From Chthonomonadia bacterium (GTDB lineage: Bacteria; Armatimonadota; HRBIN16), in the NCBI GenBank assembly GCA_013314755.1, contig JABUFA010000012.1, positions 39,181 to 103,180 on the forward strand: a stretch of 64,000 nucleotides of DNA, written 5' to 3'. Under the pieces are notes generated by a model that worked only from the letters and a program-made list of their open reading frames with translations, made no database searches and was not told the DNA's origin. Every line of letters begins with the position of its first letter. The first letter of the stretch is position 1. The position numbers were made by a program, and so were the translations under genes. Shown here piece by piece: positions 26,596-34,635 of the stretch.

Positions 26596-27524
26596 TTCTT
26601 ACCGTCACGCTGAACCCTTCGGTAGACCGGCTCATCTACGTCAAACAGCTGGTGGCGCACGACACCAACCGCATCCTGAAGATAGAGGAGGACATCGGCG
26701 GGAAGGGCGTGAATGTGGCACGGGTGCTGAAGCGCTTGGGCGTGCCCGTGACCGCAACAGGTTTTCTGGGAGGGCGAACTGGTCGCTACATCCAGCGCGA
26801 ACTACAGGAGCAGGAGGGCATCCCCTGCGACTTCGTGTGGGTGCAGGGCGACACCCGCATCAACCTCGCCATTCAGGAGGAAGACGGCTCACCGCCCACC
26901 TGTCTGAACGAGCGTGGACCACAGGTGTCGGCAGAGGAACTGCAGAGGCTTCTGGACAAAGTGGCGTTGCTGTCTCGCGAAGCGGAGTTCGTGGCGCTGG
27001 GGGGTAGCCTGCCGCCCCGAGTTCCCACCGACATCTATGCAACGCTTGCCCGCATCGCGCAGGATGGAGGCGCCAAGGTGGTGCTGGACGCCGATGGCGA
27101 GCCGCTGATAACGGGATTAACCGCCCAGCCCTTCCTGATTAAGCCCAACGAGACCGAAACCGAGCGGCTGCTGGGTCGTCCGGTGGACACGATAGAAGAC
27201 GCCGTCCATGCTGCACAGGAACTGCATCGGCGAGGTACACAGGTGGTTATTGTCTCCATTGGCGAGAAGGGCGCGGCGGTAGCCTGCACAGAAGGGTGCT
27301 GGTATGCGATACCTCCAAAGGTCAAAGCCGTCAGCACTATCGGCTCGGGCGATTCGATGATAGCGGGCTTTTTGAGCGTGCTGGTTCGTGGCGGAGGGAT
27401 AGAGGAAGCCATTCGTTGGGGCACGGCAGCCGGCGCAGCGACCGCCATGACAGACGGCTCCGACATCGGCACGGCAGAGCAGATTCGCGACCTGCTGCCG
27501 CAGGTGGAGGTGAAGCGATGGTAG
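26592..27524 (+). CDS. 1-phosphofructokinase/hexose-phosphate kinase (PfkB family)
   Basis: A 310-residue PfkB-family kinase of the FruK/LacC branch. The start MILTVTLNPSVDRLIYV is the family hallmark; GGKGVNVARVLKRLG binds the sugar and STIGSGDSMIAGFL carries the catalytic aspartate. It would phosphorylate fructose 1-phosphate or a similar hexose phosphate. It overlaps the TOPRIM-like gene by four bases at its start and the uracil-DNA glycosylase gene by seven at its end. It is therefore translationally tied to DNA-related genes on both sides, an unusual setting for a glycolytic enzyme. No PTS gene is nearby. Confidence 0.9.
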   Translation: MILTVTLNPSVDRLIYVKQLVAHDTNRILKIEEDIGGKGVNVARVLKRLGVPVTATGFLGGRTGRYIQRELQEQEGIPCDFVWVQGDTRINLAIQEEDGSPPTCLNERGPQVSAEELQRLLDKVALLSREAEFVALGGSLPPRVPTDIYATLARIAQDGGAKVVLDADGEPLITGLTAQPFLIKPNETETERLLGRPVDTIEDAVHAAQELHRRGTQVVIVSIGEKGAAVACTEGCWYAIPPKVKAVSTIGSGDSMIAGFLSVLVRGGGIEEAIRWGTAAGAATAMTDGSDIGTAEQIRDLLPQVEVKRW

Positions 27525-28222
27525 GAGATGGCGGCAGGTGTGCACGCAAACTGAATGTGGCGATTACCGCCTGCGAGAAGTGTCCCCGACTGGTGGAGTA
27601 TATCAGGCAGGTGGCGCAGACGAAACGTCGTGCCTATCGCGGCTGGGAGTACTGGGGTAAGCCCGTGCCCAACTTCGGCGACCCCGATGCAAGGATACTC
27701 GTGGTCGGGCTGGCACCTGCAGCCCACGGAGGCAACCGAACCGGACGCATCTTCACCGGCGACGAGAGCGGCAACTGGCTGTTTCGGGCGTTATACGAAG
27801 CGGGCTTAGCTAATCAGCCTACCAGCACCCACCGGGACGACGGGCTGGAACTGCGCGATGCGTTTATCACCGCCGTGGCGCACTGTGCCCCGCCTGCCAA
27901 TAAGCCCACCCGCGAAGAACTGCAGAACTGCCAGCACTGGATGAAAGCCACCCTCCGGTGCGTGCATGGATGGAGGGTGATTGTGGTGCTGGGGCGAGTG
28001 GCTTTTGAGTGGACACTGCGGGCATTAACGGATATCGGCTTAGATCACTCGTGGAAGCCTTCGGCGTTCGCTCATGGGGCAGAGCTGCCGCTTGGCGATG
28101 GTCGCTGGCTGTTGTGCAGTTACCATCCCAGTCAGCAAAACACCTTCACCGGCAAGCTCACCCGCGAGATGCTGAACAGCGTCTTTGTGCGTGCGGTACA
28201 ATTGGCGCAGATGCAGGAGTAG
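27518..28222 (+). CDS. Uracil-DNA glycosylase, family 5 (UDGb)
   Basis: A 234-residue family 5 glycosylase that removes uracil and other deaminated bases from DNA. The N-terminal cysteines (ACEKCPRL) are Fe-S ligands, and further cysteines (AHCAPP, QNCQHW) complete the cluster. The active-site motif is GLAPAAHGGNRTGR, where family 5 lacks the polar residue of other UDGs, and the C-terminal motif is CSYHPSQQNTFTGKL. UDGb is most common in thermophiles and GC-rich bacteria. The ATG at 27518 has GGAGGT six bases upstream and overlaps the kinase stop; it ends the operon. Confidence 0.93.
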   Translation: MVGDGGRCARKLNVAITACEKCPRLVEYIRQVAQTKRRAYRGWEYWGKPVPNFGDPDARILVVGLAPAAHGGNRTGRIFTGDESGNWLFRALYEAGLANQPTSTHRDDGLELRDAFITAVAHCAPPANKPTREELQNCQHWMKATLRCVHGWRVIVVLGRVAFEWTLRALTDIGLDHSWKPSAFAHGAELPLGDGRWLLCSYHPSQQNTFTGKLTREMLNSVFVRAVQLAQMQE

Positions 28223-28224
28223 CC

Positions 28225-28917
28225 CTACTCTGGCTCGACGCCCAGATCTCGCAGCTTTTGTGCCAGTCGTTCTGCCCGTGCCTCTGCTTCCTGTGCTCTG
28301 GTTTCCGCTTCCTCCGCCCGCTTTTGCGCCTCAGTCAGCAATGACTCCAGCTCCTCCGGGTTCACGAATGGCAGCCCGTCGGGGCGAATCAGCACGAGGT
28401 CGCTCCCTCGCGTCATAAAGCGAATGCCCGATCGAGGACTGACCCAGCCCTCCATGTTCTCAATGGGGCGCAGTTCGTTACCCTCGCGGATCCACCCGTC
28501 CAGGCGCCCCGTATCCGGGTCATACACGTAATACTCCTCCACGCCGAACCGCTGGTAGAACAGGAACTTCTCAATCAGCTCGCTCAGGCGGTTGCCGGGA
28601 GAGAGCACTTCGAACACCACCTGCGGCGGGATATTGTCCTCCTCCCATTGCTTGTAGGAGGGGCGGTCGCCTTTGGGTCTGCCGAAAGCCACCATCACAT
28701 CAGGCGCGGTGCGGGTTTTGTTATCGCCTTCCACGGGATACCACAGCAGATCGCCGGCGACAAACACATTGGGGTCGTCCTTGAACAGACTGGCGACACC
28801 AGTGTAGATGTACAGTATCCAGCGAAACTGTTTCGTATTGTCCGCCAATGGCTTTCCGTCACTTTCTGGATAGATGATTTCGGCTTCAGGTTGCGCTTTG
28901 GGCTGTGTTACGCTCAC
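28225..28917 (-). CDS. Uma2-family putative endonuclease with C-terminal coiled coil
   Basis: A 230-residue Uma2/DUF820 protein. The PD-(D/E)XK-like core shows TAPDVMVAFG, PPQVVFEVLSPGNR and EKFLFYQRFGVEEYYVYDP, which are typical. The last 45 residues (EAQKRAEEAETRAQEAEARAERL) are a coiled coil. The cellular role of Uma2 proteins is not established, though they expand greatly in some phyla. Start is taken as GTG 28917, with AGGGTGG eight bases upstream and an N-terminus VTQPK common in the family; GTG 28935 is possible. A minus-strand TATAAT lies at 28954-28959. It converges on the UDG gene with two bases between. Confidence 0.85.
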   Translation of the reverse strand: MSVTQPKAQPEAEIIYPESDGKPLADNTKQFRWILYIYTGVASLFKDDPNVFVAGDLLWYPVEGDNKTRTAPDVMVAFGRPKGDRPSYKQWEEDNIPPQVVFEVLSPGNRLSELIEKFLFYQRFGVEEYYVYDPDTGRLDGWIREGNELRPIENMEGWVSPRSGIRFMTRGSDLVLIRPDGLPFVNPEELESLLTEAQKRAEEAETRAQEAEARAERLAQKLRDLGVEPE

Positions 28918-28969
28918 TCGGATCACCACCCTCACCCGTGGGCATGTGTTTTCATTATACCAGAACTGT

Positions 28970-28999
28970 TTGACATCCTGTCTCCACCTGTGGCAAAAT
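28970..28999 (+). promoter_or_regulatory. Promoter of MNT-HepT pair
   Basis: A perfect TTGACA (28970-28975) and CAAAAT (28994-28999) with 18-base spacing lie just before the nucleotidyltransferase gene, overlapping the divergent Uma2 promoter region. Confidence 0.55.
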
Positions 29000-29022
29000 C
29001 AGGGTGCAGGGAGATGGTGCTG

Positions 29023-29358
29023 ATGTATGATATTTCACTCTGGGAAAAGCGTTTGCAGGAGAAGTATGCCGAGCGCGAGCGTGTACGCCAGCAGGAGCTC
29101 GCCAAGGCGGTTCAAGCCCTGCGCGACTACTTCGCTGACAAGAATGTCAAAGCGGTTTACCTGACCGGCTCGGTGCTTAAGGAGGGCAGATTTCACTCCT
29201 TTTCTGATATCGACGTAGCGGTAGAGGGCTTTGAGGGGGATTATTTTCGTACTCTTGTGGAGTTGGAAGCCCTGCTGGACAGGGATGTTGACCTGATTGA
29301 ACTGGAGAAATGCCTTTTCAGGGAGCAGATTATCCAGAGGGGGTTGAGGATTCTGTGA
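29023..29358 (+). CDS. MNT-type nucleotidyltransferase antitoxin
   Basis: A 111-residue minimal nucleotidyltransferase. The catalytic motif reads GSVLKEGRFHSFSDIDVAV, matching the GS-Xn-DxD signature. In MntA-HepT systems the MNT protein adds AMP to the HepT toxin and so silences it. The GTGA overlap with the next gene fits a toxin-antitoxin pair. Residues 1-40 are helical and charged. GGGAG lies nine bases upstream of the ATG. Confidence 0.82.
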   Translation: MYDISLWEKRLQEKYAERERVRQQELAKAVQALRDYFADKNVKAVYLTGSVLKEGRFHSFSDIDVAVEGFEGDYFRTLVELEALLDRDVDLIELEKCLFREQIIQRGLRIL

Positions 29359-29819
29359 AGCGTGAGGCAATCGCCCTGTTACTGGGCTACTTTCAGAACC
29401 AGATGCAGGTCATCGATAACATCCTGCAGAGCCTGCAGGCGACCCAGCCGGATAATCAGGAGCGCGTTGTCGTCACAGGCTACTATCTGCACAACCTGTA
29501 TTCGGCTGCAGAAGACCTGTTCGAAGAGGTTGCCAGCGCGTTCGAGAACCAGCTGGAACCGCGCGGAAGCTATCATCGCGAGCTGTTACAGCGCATGAGC
29601 ATTGATGTGCCAACGATACGCCCGCGGTTAGTCTCTCCCGACAGCTTAAAACTGCTGGACGACCTGCGGGGCTTCCGCCACGTGTTTCGCCATTCCTACA
29701 CGTACACTCTGGACCCGCAACGGGTGGCGCAGTTGAGACAGACAGTGCTCGATCGCTGGAACGTCGTGCAGGAAGACCTGACACGCTTCCAGCAGTTCCT
29801 CGAATCGCAGCTTGGCTGA
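29355..29819 (+). CDS. HepT-like ribonuclease toxin
   Basis: A 154-residue HEPN-superfamily protein. The RX4HXY motif is complete at residues 108-115 (RHVFRHSY); its Arg and His form the RNase active site and its Tyr is the target for AMPylation by MNT. The start is the GTG at 29355, which overlaps the MNT stop (GTGA); a longer frame begins inside the MNT gene. It ends one base before the convergent esterase gene. The pair is a type VII toxin-antitoxin module by family knowledge. Confidence 0.83.
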   Translation: MKREAIALLLGYFQNQMQVIDNILQSLQATQPDNQERVVVTGYYLHNLYSAAEDLFEEVASAFENQLEPRGSYHRELLQRMSIDVPTIRPRLVSPDSLKLLDDLRGFRHVFRHSYTYTLDPQRVAQLRQTVLDRWNVVQEDLTRFQQFLESQLG

Positions 29820-29820
29820 A

Positions 29821-32313
29821 CTATCGCCAGAGGAACTCGCCGCGGTCTACGCTCCAGTCCTCGCCGAAGAAGCCTCCTGCCAGCACCCCTTCCATGCCTT
29901 TAGTTAGCATATCCGTGGACAGCACCAGACAGTCTGGAAAGCCCGCGCCGGCGGTGAAGTACGGCAGGCGGTCGGTTAGGCGAAGCCCAGTGATGCCGGT
30001 TCCCGCGACCGCTCCGACCAGTGCCGTGGCGGAACCAGCCCGCGGGCGAACAAACAGGCAGGCGAGGTTTTCTCCCGCAATCGCCCGACTGCCGATGTTG
30101 ACGCTTCCGCGGCGCACCTGAACGGGGCTATCGTCCAGCAGTAACTGCCATGCGGCGTTGGTGTCAGCGTTGCCGTACAGGATGATGTTGCGGTCGCGGT
30201 AGCGGTCGGGCTGGAACTCCACATCGGCGACAACCTCAAAGGTGGCGTTGCCGCGATACCAGAACTGCTCAGAATCGAATCGCGCCTTCGCCAATGCCCA
30301 CGCGTTCTCTTCAGGAGTGCCTTTCGTGCCGTACACCAGCACCGGTCGGTTGGTGAAAACGCTCTTGAAACCGCCATAGCGCTGAGGCGATTTCAGCTTC
30401 GCATCGGGCGCGGCGGAAAGCCTCCACTGTCCTCCCTCCTTTACCAGCCATATCTGCCGTTCTCGCGCCGGATAGGAGATATTGCCGATGACCTGCCCGT
30501 CCAGCTCCACGCTCAGAGGTGCACCGGGCTTCATGTGCTCCACGCTCAGCGCAAGCCGTGCGACGTTACTGGTAGTGCCCACGAAACGCCTTCTGCCCGG
30601 GTCATAGCGCAGGTTTACCGAGCTGGGCTTCATCGGCTGTTCCTGCATTTCAATGCTCACCCAGTGGCATTTTGAGGATACACCCGGGCTCATCGTGGTG
30701 AACTCGATGCGTCTTACGCTGTCGCGAGTAGGCAGGCGATGCCGCGCGAAGAAGTCAAAAATAGGAAGCCAGTCCACGCAATCCACGCCTGGCTCATCTG
30801 AGACGTCCCACCAGTGCCCAGCGCCTGGCTGTTCATAGTATTCAAAGTCGCGGTGAAACTCGCTTAACCTTTCGCGCATGATACGCGCCTGGGCGACAGG
30901 AACGTTGTCGTCGGCGTCACCGTGCAGGACATACACCCCCTGCAGAAGGCTGTTTCGCGCCAGCCCGAGAGTGTCGCTCGGCGAGGCGCAGCGCAGAAGG
31001 AACTCCTCCATCGGGTCGGTCTTTTCATCGGCGGGACGTTCACGCTGTCCAAGCCGCGCACTGGTAGCATACGTCCAGATGCTCACCCACCCGGCGCTTG
31101 GTGCAATGGCGGCGAACCGGTCGGGGTGCGTCAGCCCAACCTGCCAGGTTCCGTGTCCACCCATGGAGTGCCCTGTCAGATAAACGCGATAGGGGTCGGT
31201 ACGCCACTGCCGTTGCGCCAGATCCAGCACCTCCAGCGCATCCAGACGTCCCCAGTCCTCCCAGTTGAAGCCGAAGGGGCGCCGGTTGGTTGGCGCAACA
31301 AGCACCGCCCAGCTTTTGGGCGAATAGGCATCCACCTGCCCGATAGCCTCCACCCCAGCACCGTGCAGGGTCAGTACCAGAGCGGGGGGTGATGAGTCTT
31401 TGCTTACTTTTTGCGCGGGCAGAACCGCATAGTACTGCACACTGCCATCCATCGCGCTGACGAAGGTGCGCTTTTGCGACTCATGAGGCTCGCGGATGCG
31501 GAGGGTAACCTCGGCGGTGCTCAGGGTGTAGCGTTCCTTGCCCTCTCTGCGCATCAAACGCAGCTGCACCTTGCCCACACCTGCAGACTGCGGCGGCGAT
31601 ACGCGAAGCCTTACGGGCACTTTCGACACGCTGAGCGGGGGCAAATCGGGAACCGCACTCTCGACGGTACGTCCACCTTCATGATTCGCGAGGATGAACA
31701 GTCCCTTCTGGCTCTGCGTGGAGGCGTTGATGACCACAATGCCCAACCAGACATCAGAGCCATCTCCCACCACCAGGTCGGGCAGGGTAGCGTCGCGAAC
31801 ATCCAGCAAAACCTCTTCCGAGGGGTTGGAAAGCTTTGCCGTAAGCCTGCCCAGCCGGCTGGTTCGAAACAGCAGATGGTTCTCTCCCGCCTTCAGCTGG
31901 ATAGGTATTCGCACGTATCCATGTCCGTACACATCTCCCACGCGCGGCTCGCCGTTCACGATAACTGTTACGCTTCCTGAAGACTCTAACAGAACAACTT
32001 TCTCGCGCTCTGAGGAAACCGGAATAAAGGCGTATCCATTGCGCAGGGCGGGGTGCTCAAACCAGCCCTCGGCGTTTGCCGTAACCGCCTCCCACTGCCG
32101 GGTGGAGCCGTCGGGAAAAGTTACGGTGTCGCCAGCTTTTGGAGCTGTCCACATGCCTGACACCAGCATCGCCTGAACGGGGTCGGTATACACTACCGCC
32201 CGCGACATCCCACCTTCCAGAGGTAGTACCAGACACTCTCGCAACACCTGACCATAGGTCGCCGAGATACAAAACAGTGAGACGGTTAGCGTCAGCAATG
32301 CATGCGGTCTCAT
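29821..32313 (-). CDS. Secreted S9-type prolyl oligopeptidase/esterase-like hydrolase
   Basis: An 830-residue exported alpha/beta hydrolase. A signal peptide ends near ATYGQ (residue 22). Residues 25-285 are beta-sandwich domains. The hydrolase core has Ser383 (TGHSMGGHG), Asp468 (HGDADDNVP) and His500 (GAGHWW), a full catalytic triad. A second beta-rich region follows to the end (VYGTKGTPEENAWALAKARF). Such large enzymes act on polysaccharide esters or peptides outside the cell; the substrate is not readable here. It is a lone leftward gene beside the divergent UroD-like/rhamnosidase operon, so it may act on the same polymer. Confidence 0.8.
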   Translation of the reverse strand: MRPHALLTLTVSLFCISATYGQVLRECLVLPLEGGMSRAVVYTDPVQAMLVSGMWTAPKAGDTVTFPDGSTRQWEAVTANAEGWFEHPALRNGYAFIPVSSEREKVVLLESSGSVTVIVNGEPRVGDVYGHGYVRIPIQLKAGENHLLFRTSRLGRLTAKLSNPSEEVLLDVRDATLPDLVVGDGSDVWLGIVVINASTQSQKGLFILANHEGGRTVESAVPDLPPLSVSKVPVRLRVSPPQSAGVGKVQLRLMRREGKERYTLSTAEVTLRIREPHESQKRTFVSAMDGSVQYYAVLPAQKVSKDSSPPALVLTLHGAGVEAIGQVDAYSPKSWAVLVAPTNRRPFGFNWEDWGRLDALEVLDLAQRQWRTDPYRVYLTGHSMGGHGTWQVGLTHPDRFAAIAPSAGWVSIWTYATSARLGQRERPADEKTDPMEEFLLRCASPSDTLGLARNSLLQGVYVLHGDADDNVPVAQARIMRERLSEFHRDFEYYEQPGAGHWWDVSDEPGVDCVDWLPIFDFFARHRLPTRDSVRRIEFTTMSPGVSSKCHWVSIEMQEQPMKPSSVNLRYDPGRRRFVGTTSNVARLALSVEHMKPGAPLSVELDGQVIGNISYPARERQIWLVKEGGQWRLSAAPDAKLKSPQRYGGFKSVFTNRPVLVYGTKGTPEENAWALAKARFDSEQFWYRGNATFEVVADVEFQPDRYRDRNIILYGNADTNAAWQLLLDDSPVQVRRGSVNIGSRAIAGENLACLFVRPRAGSATALVGAVAGTGITGLRLTDRLPYFTAGAGFPDCLVLSTDMLTKGMEGVLAGGFFGEDWSVDRGEFLWR

Positions 32314-32440
32314 CTCTTACCCCCTCGCTTGCGTGTGCTGGTTATCAGGTTAAACCTGCAGCCCCCAAAACCCTGCCTGCTGCAAGGAAACGTTCGTTCC
32401 CTTACAGAAATTGAAGGTAATTCAACAGGAGGTAACAGGG

Positions 32441-33529
32441 GTGTCGCTGCTGTACAAACCCGATTGGGACAAGGTAAAACCTCGTTATATGGCATGGTGG
32501 GCACGCGAGGAGATGGAGGGACCCCTGCTTATTGTGTACGCGCCGCTGGAAAAGCCAGTGGTGGACGTTCCCGCCCCTAAACCCGACCCGACTCCAGAGG
32601 AACAGTGGCTGGATATTGATTATCGCATTACCTCCACCGAGTGGCAGCTGGCGCATACCTATCATGGAGGCGATGGGTTCCCCTGGTTTGATACCAACCT
32701 TGGTCCGGGCAGTCTGGCCATTCACCTGGGTAGCCCACCTACCTTTGACCACAACACCGTATGGTACGGCAAAGTGTTTGACGACATCACCACCGCGCAG
32801 ATTCCGCCGTACAATCCCGAAGAGAAGTACTGGAAAATCAACACCGAGATGGCGCGCCAGGCGATGAGTCACTTCAAAGGCAAGGCGCTGGTGAGCTTCC
32901 CAGACCTGATTGAGAACCTAGATATTCTGGCGTCCCTGCGCGGCACGTTGGAGCTGCTGACCGACCTGATAGACCATCCCGAACATGTGCATCGGCTTCA
33001 GCGAGACATCCTCGCCCGCTACTTTGACTACTACGATGCCTTTGCCAAGATTATCCGCGACAGGGATGGGGGCACGGTCTTTTCAGCCTTTAACATCTGG
33101 GGCATCGGCAGGACGGCGAAACTGCAGTGCGATATGTCGTGCATGATCAGCCCCGAGCTGTTCAACGAGTTCGTCCTGCCTTATCTGGAGCAGCAGTGTG
33201 AACGGCTGGATAACACCATCTACCACCTGGACGGCGTGAACGCGATCAAGCATCTGGACGCGCTGTGCAGCATCAAGAAGCTGAACGCCATCCAGTGGAC
33301 GCCAGGCGCCGGGCAACCTCATGCGGGCGACCCGTGCTGGTATCCTCTGTATCAAAAGGCGCTGCGTGCAGGCAAGGGGATACTGGCAATGGGTGTGCCT
33401 CCAGAGAGCGTGCAGCCACTGGTAGAAGCGCTGGGCACACGTGGAGTGCTCATTAGCACCTGGGCAAGCTCGCCCGAAGAGGCAGACGAACTGGTCAAAC
33501 AGTCCCGGCGGTGGAGGAAGCTCTCATGA
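32441..33529 (+). CDS. UroD-superfamily protein, copy 1
   Basis: A 362-residue cytoplasmic protein with the uroporphyrinogen decarboxylase-like barrel, seen in LVSFPDLIENLDILASLRG, LLTDLIDHPEHVHRL and MISPELFNEFVLPYL. It is not HemE: the hexapeptide-type N-terminal substrate loop is absent. Related corrinoid methyltransferases (MtaA, CmuA) bind zinc through HxCG; here the motif is HLDG (His262, Asp264), so thiolate zinc binding is lost. The GTG at 32441 was chosen because AGGAGGT lies seven bases upstream. It overlaps its paralogue by four bases. Context with GH78 suggests a role in sugar catabolism; the reaction is unknown. Confidence 0.72.
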   Translation: MSLLYKPDWDKVKPRYMAWWAREEMEGPLLIVYAPLEKPVVDVPAPKPDPTPEEQWLDIDYRITSTEWQLAHTYHGGDGFPWFDTNLGPGSLAIHLGSPPTFDHNTVWYGKVFDDITTAQIPPYNPEEKYWKINTEMARQAMSHFKGKALVSFPDLIENLDILASLRGTLELLTDLIDHPEHVHRLQRDILARYFDYYDAFAKIIRDRDGGTVFSAFNIWGIGRTAKLQCDMSCMISPELFNEFVLPYLEQQCERLDNTIYHLDGVNAIKHLDALCSIKKLNAIQWTPGAGQPHAGDPCWYPLYQKALRAGKGILAMGVPPESVQPLVEALGTRGVLISTWASSPEEADELVKQSRRWRKLS

Positions 33530-34635
33530 TCCGCACGCTGGAATGGAAACAGGACTTTAACAAAACGGTGGAGCGGTTCGAGGCGTGGTGGGTGGGTGAG
33601 GTCATTGACCGCCCACCCGTCACACTGTATGTGGCACCTTCGCGCCCCTATCGGGGACCGGTCAAGCAACATCGCTCCCTGCGCGAACGGTGGATGGACG
33701 TGGAGTACGCGGTAGAGAGTGCTATCGCCTGGATGGAATGTCACGAATACGCAGGCGATAGCTTTCCCGTGTACTGGCCCAACCTCGGTCCTGAGATTAC
33801 TGCCACGCTGTTCGGATGCGAACTGGAGTTCTCGGAGGGCACGAGCTGGTCAAAACCCGTCGTGCACGAGCCAGAGGACTGGTATCGCATTCTGGAAACG
33901 CCCCCGAACTTCGATAACATCTACTGGCAAACGATAGAACGCATGACCGACTATGCCATCCAGCGTTGCGAGGGGCGTTACATCGTCGGCATCACCGACC
34001 TGCACGGCAATTACGATATCCTCGCCGCCCTGCGCGACCCGCAAACGCTGTGCACCGACCTGATAGACTGTCCCGACCTGGTGGTGAAGGCAGGCAGACA
34101 CGTGTCGAAAGCGTTCGTGGAGGCGTTTGAGCGTTCGTACCACCGGATAGCGGAGGCAGGTTTCGGCTGCACCACATGGCTGACCGCGTACCATCAGGGA
34201 CGCTATTATGTGCCCAGTTGCGATTTCTGGTGCATGGTTTCCACCGACATGGCGCGGGAGATGATTCTGCCCGACATCCTGTTTGAGATGGAGCCTTTAG
34301 AGCGCAGTATCTTCCATCTGGACGGACCCGACGCTCTGAAGCACCTGCCCCTTCTACTGGAGATGCCCAACCTTCATGCGGTACAGTGGGTGTATGGTGC
34401 GGGCAGGGGTCCCGCAGCGCGATGGGTGGATGTGTATCGTCAATGCTTACAAGCAGGTAAGAGCGTTCAGGTGCTGGCAGAAACCGCTCAGGACGCGCTG
34501 GACGTGCTAGAACAGGTGGGTCGTAGGGGAGTGTGGTTGACGGTTGGAGAGGCGTTTGCCAGCGTAGAGGAGGCAGAAGCGTTTTTGAGGGAGGTACAGA
34601 GTCGCCCTGTAACGCAGGAGTACTGGTGCAAATGA
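33526..34635 (+). CDS. UroD-superfamily protein, copy 2
   Basis: A 369-residue paralogue of the preceding gene; the two align throughout (NLGPEI against NLGPGS, DLHGNYDILAALRD against DLIENLDILASLRG). It has the same altered metal motif, HLDG at residues 264-267, then ALKHLPLLLEMPNLHAVQW. Strict conservation of the motif in two diverged copies suggests it is functional. They may form a heterodimer, which is an inference. The ATG overlaps the stop of copy 1 (ATGA) with GGAGG eight bases upstream, and the gene overlaps the rhamnosidase start by four bases. Confidence 0.72.
   Translation: MIRTLEWKQDFNKTVERFEAWWVGEVIDRPPVTLYVAPSRPYRGPVKQHRSLRERWMDVEYAVESAIAWMECHEYAGDSFPVYWPNLGPEITATLFGCELEFSEGTSWSKPVVHEPEDWYRILETPPNFDNIYWQTIERMTDYAIQRCEGRYIVGITDLHGNYDILAALRDPQTLCTDLIDCPDLVVKAGRHVSKAFVEAFERSYHRIAEAGFGCTTWLTAYHQGRYYVPSCDFWCMVSTDMAREMILPDILFEMEPLERSIFHLDGPDALKHLPLLLEMPNLHAVQWVYGAGRGPAARWVDVYRQCLQAGKSVQVLAETAQDALDVLEQVGRRGVWLTVGEAFASVEEAEAFLREVQSRPVTQEYWCK

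Noticed and set aside
32441..34635. hemE (uroporphyrinogen decarboxylase) duplicates
   Set aside because: HemE substrate-loop features are missing and the genes are coupled to a rhamnosidase, not to haem genes.
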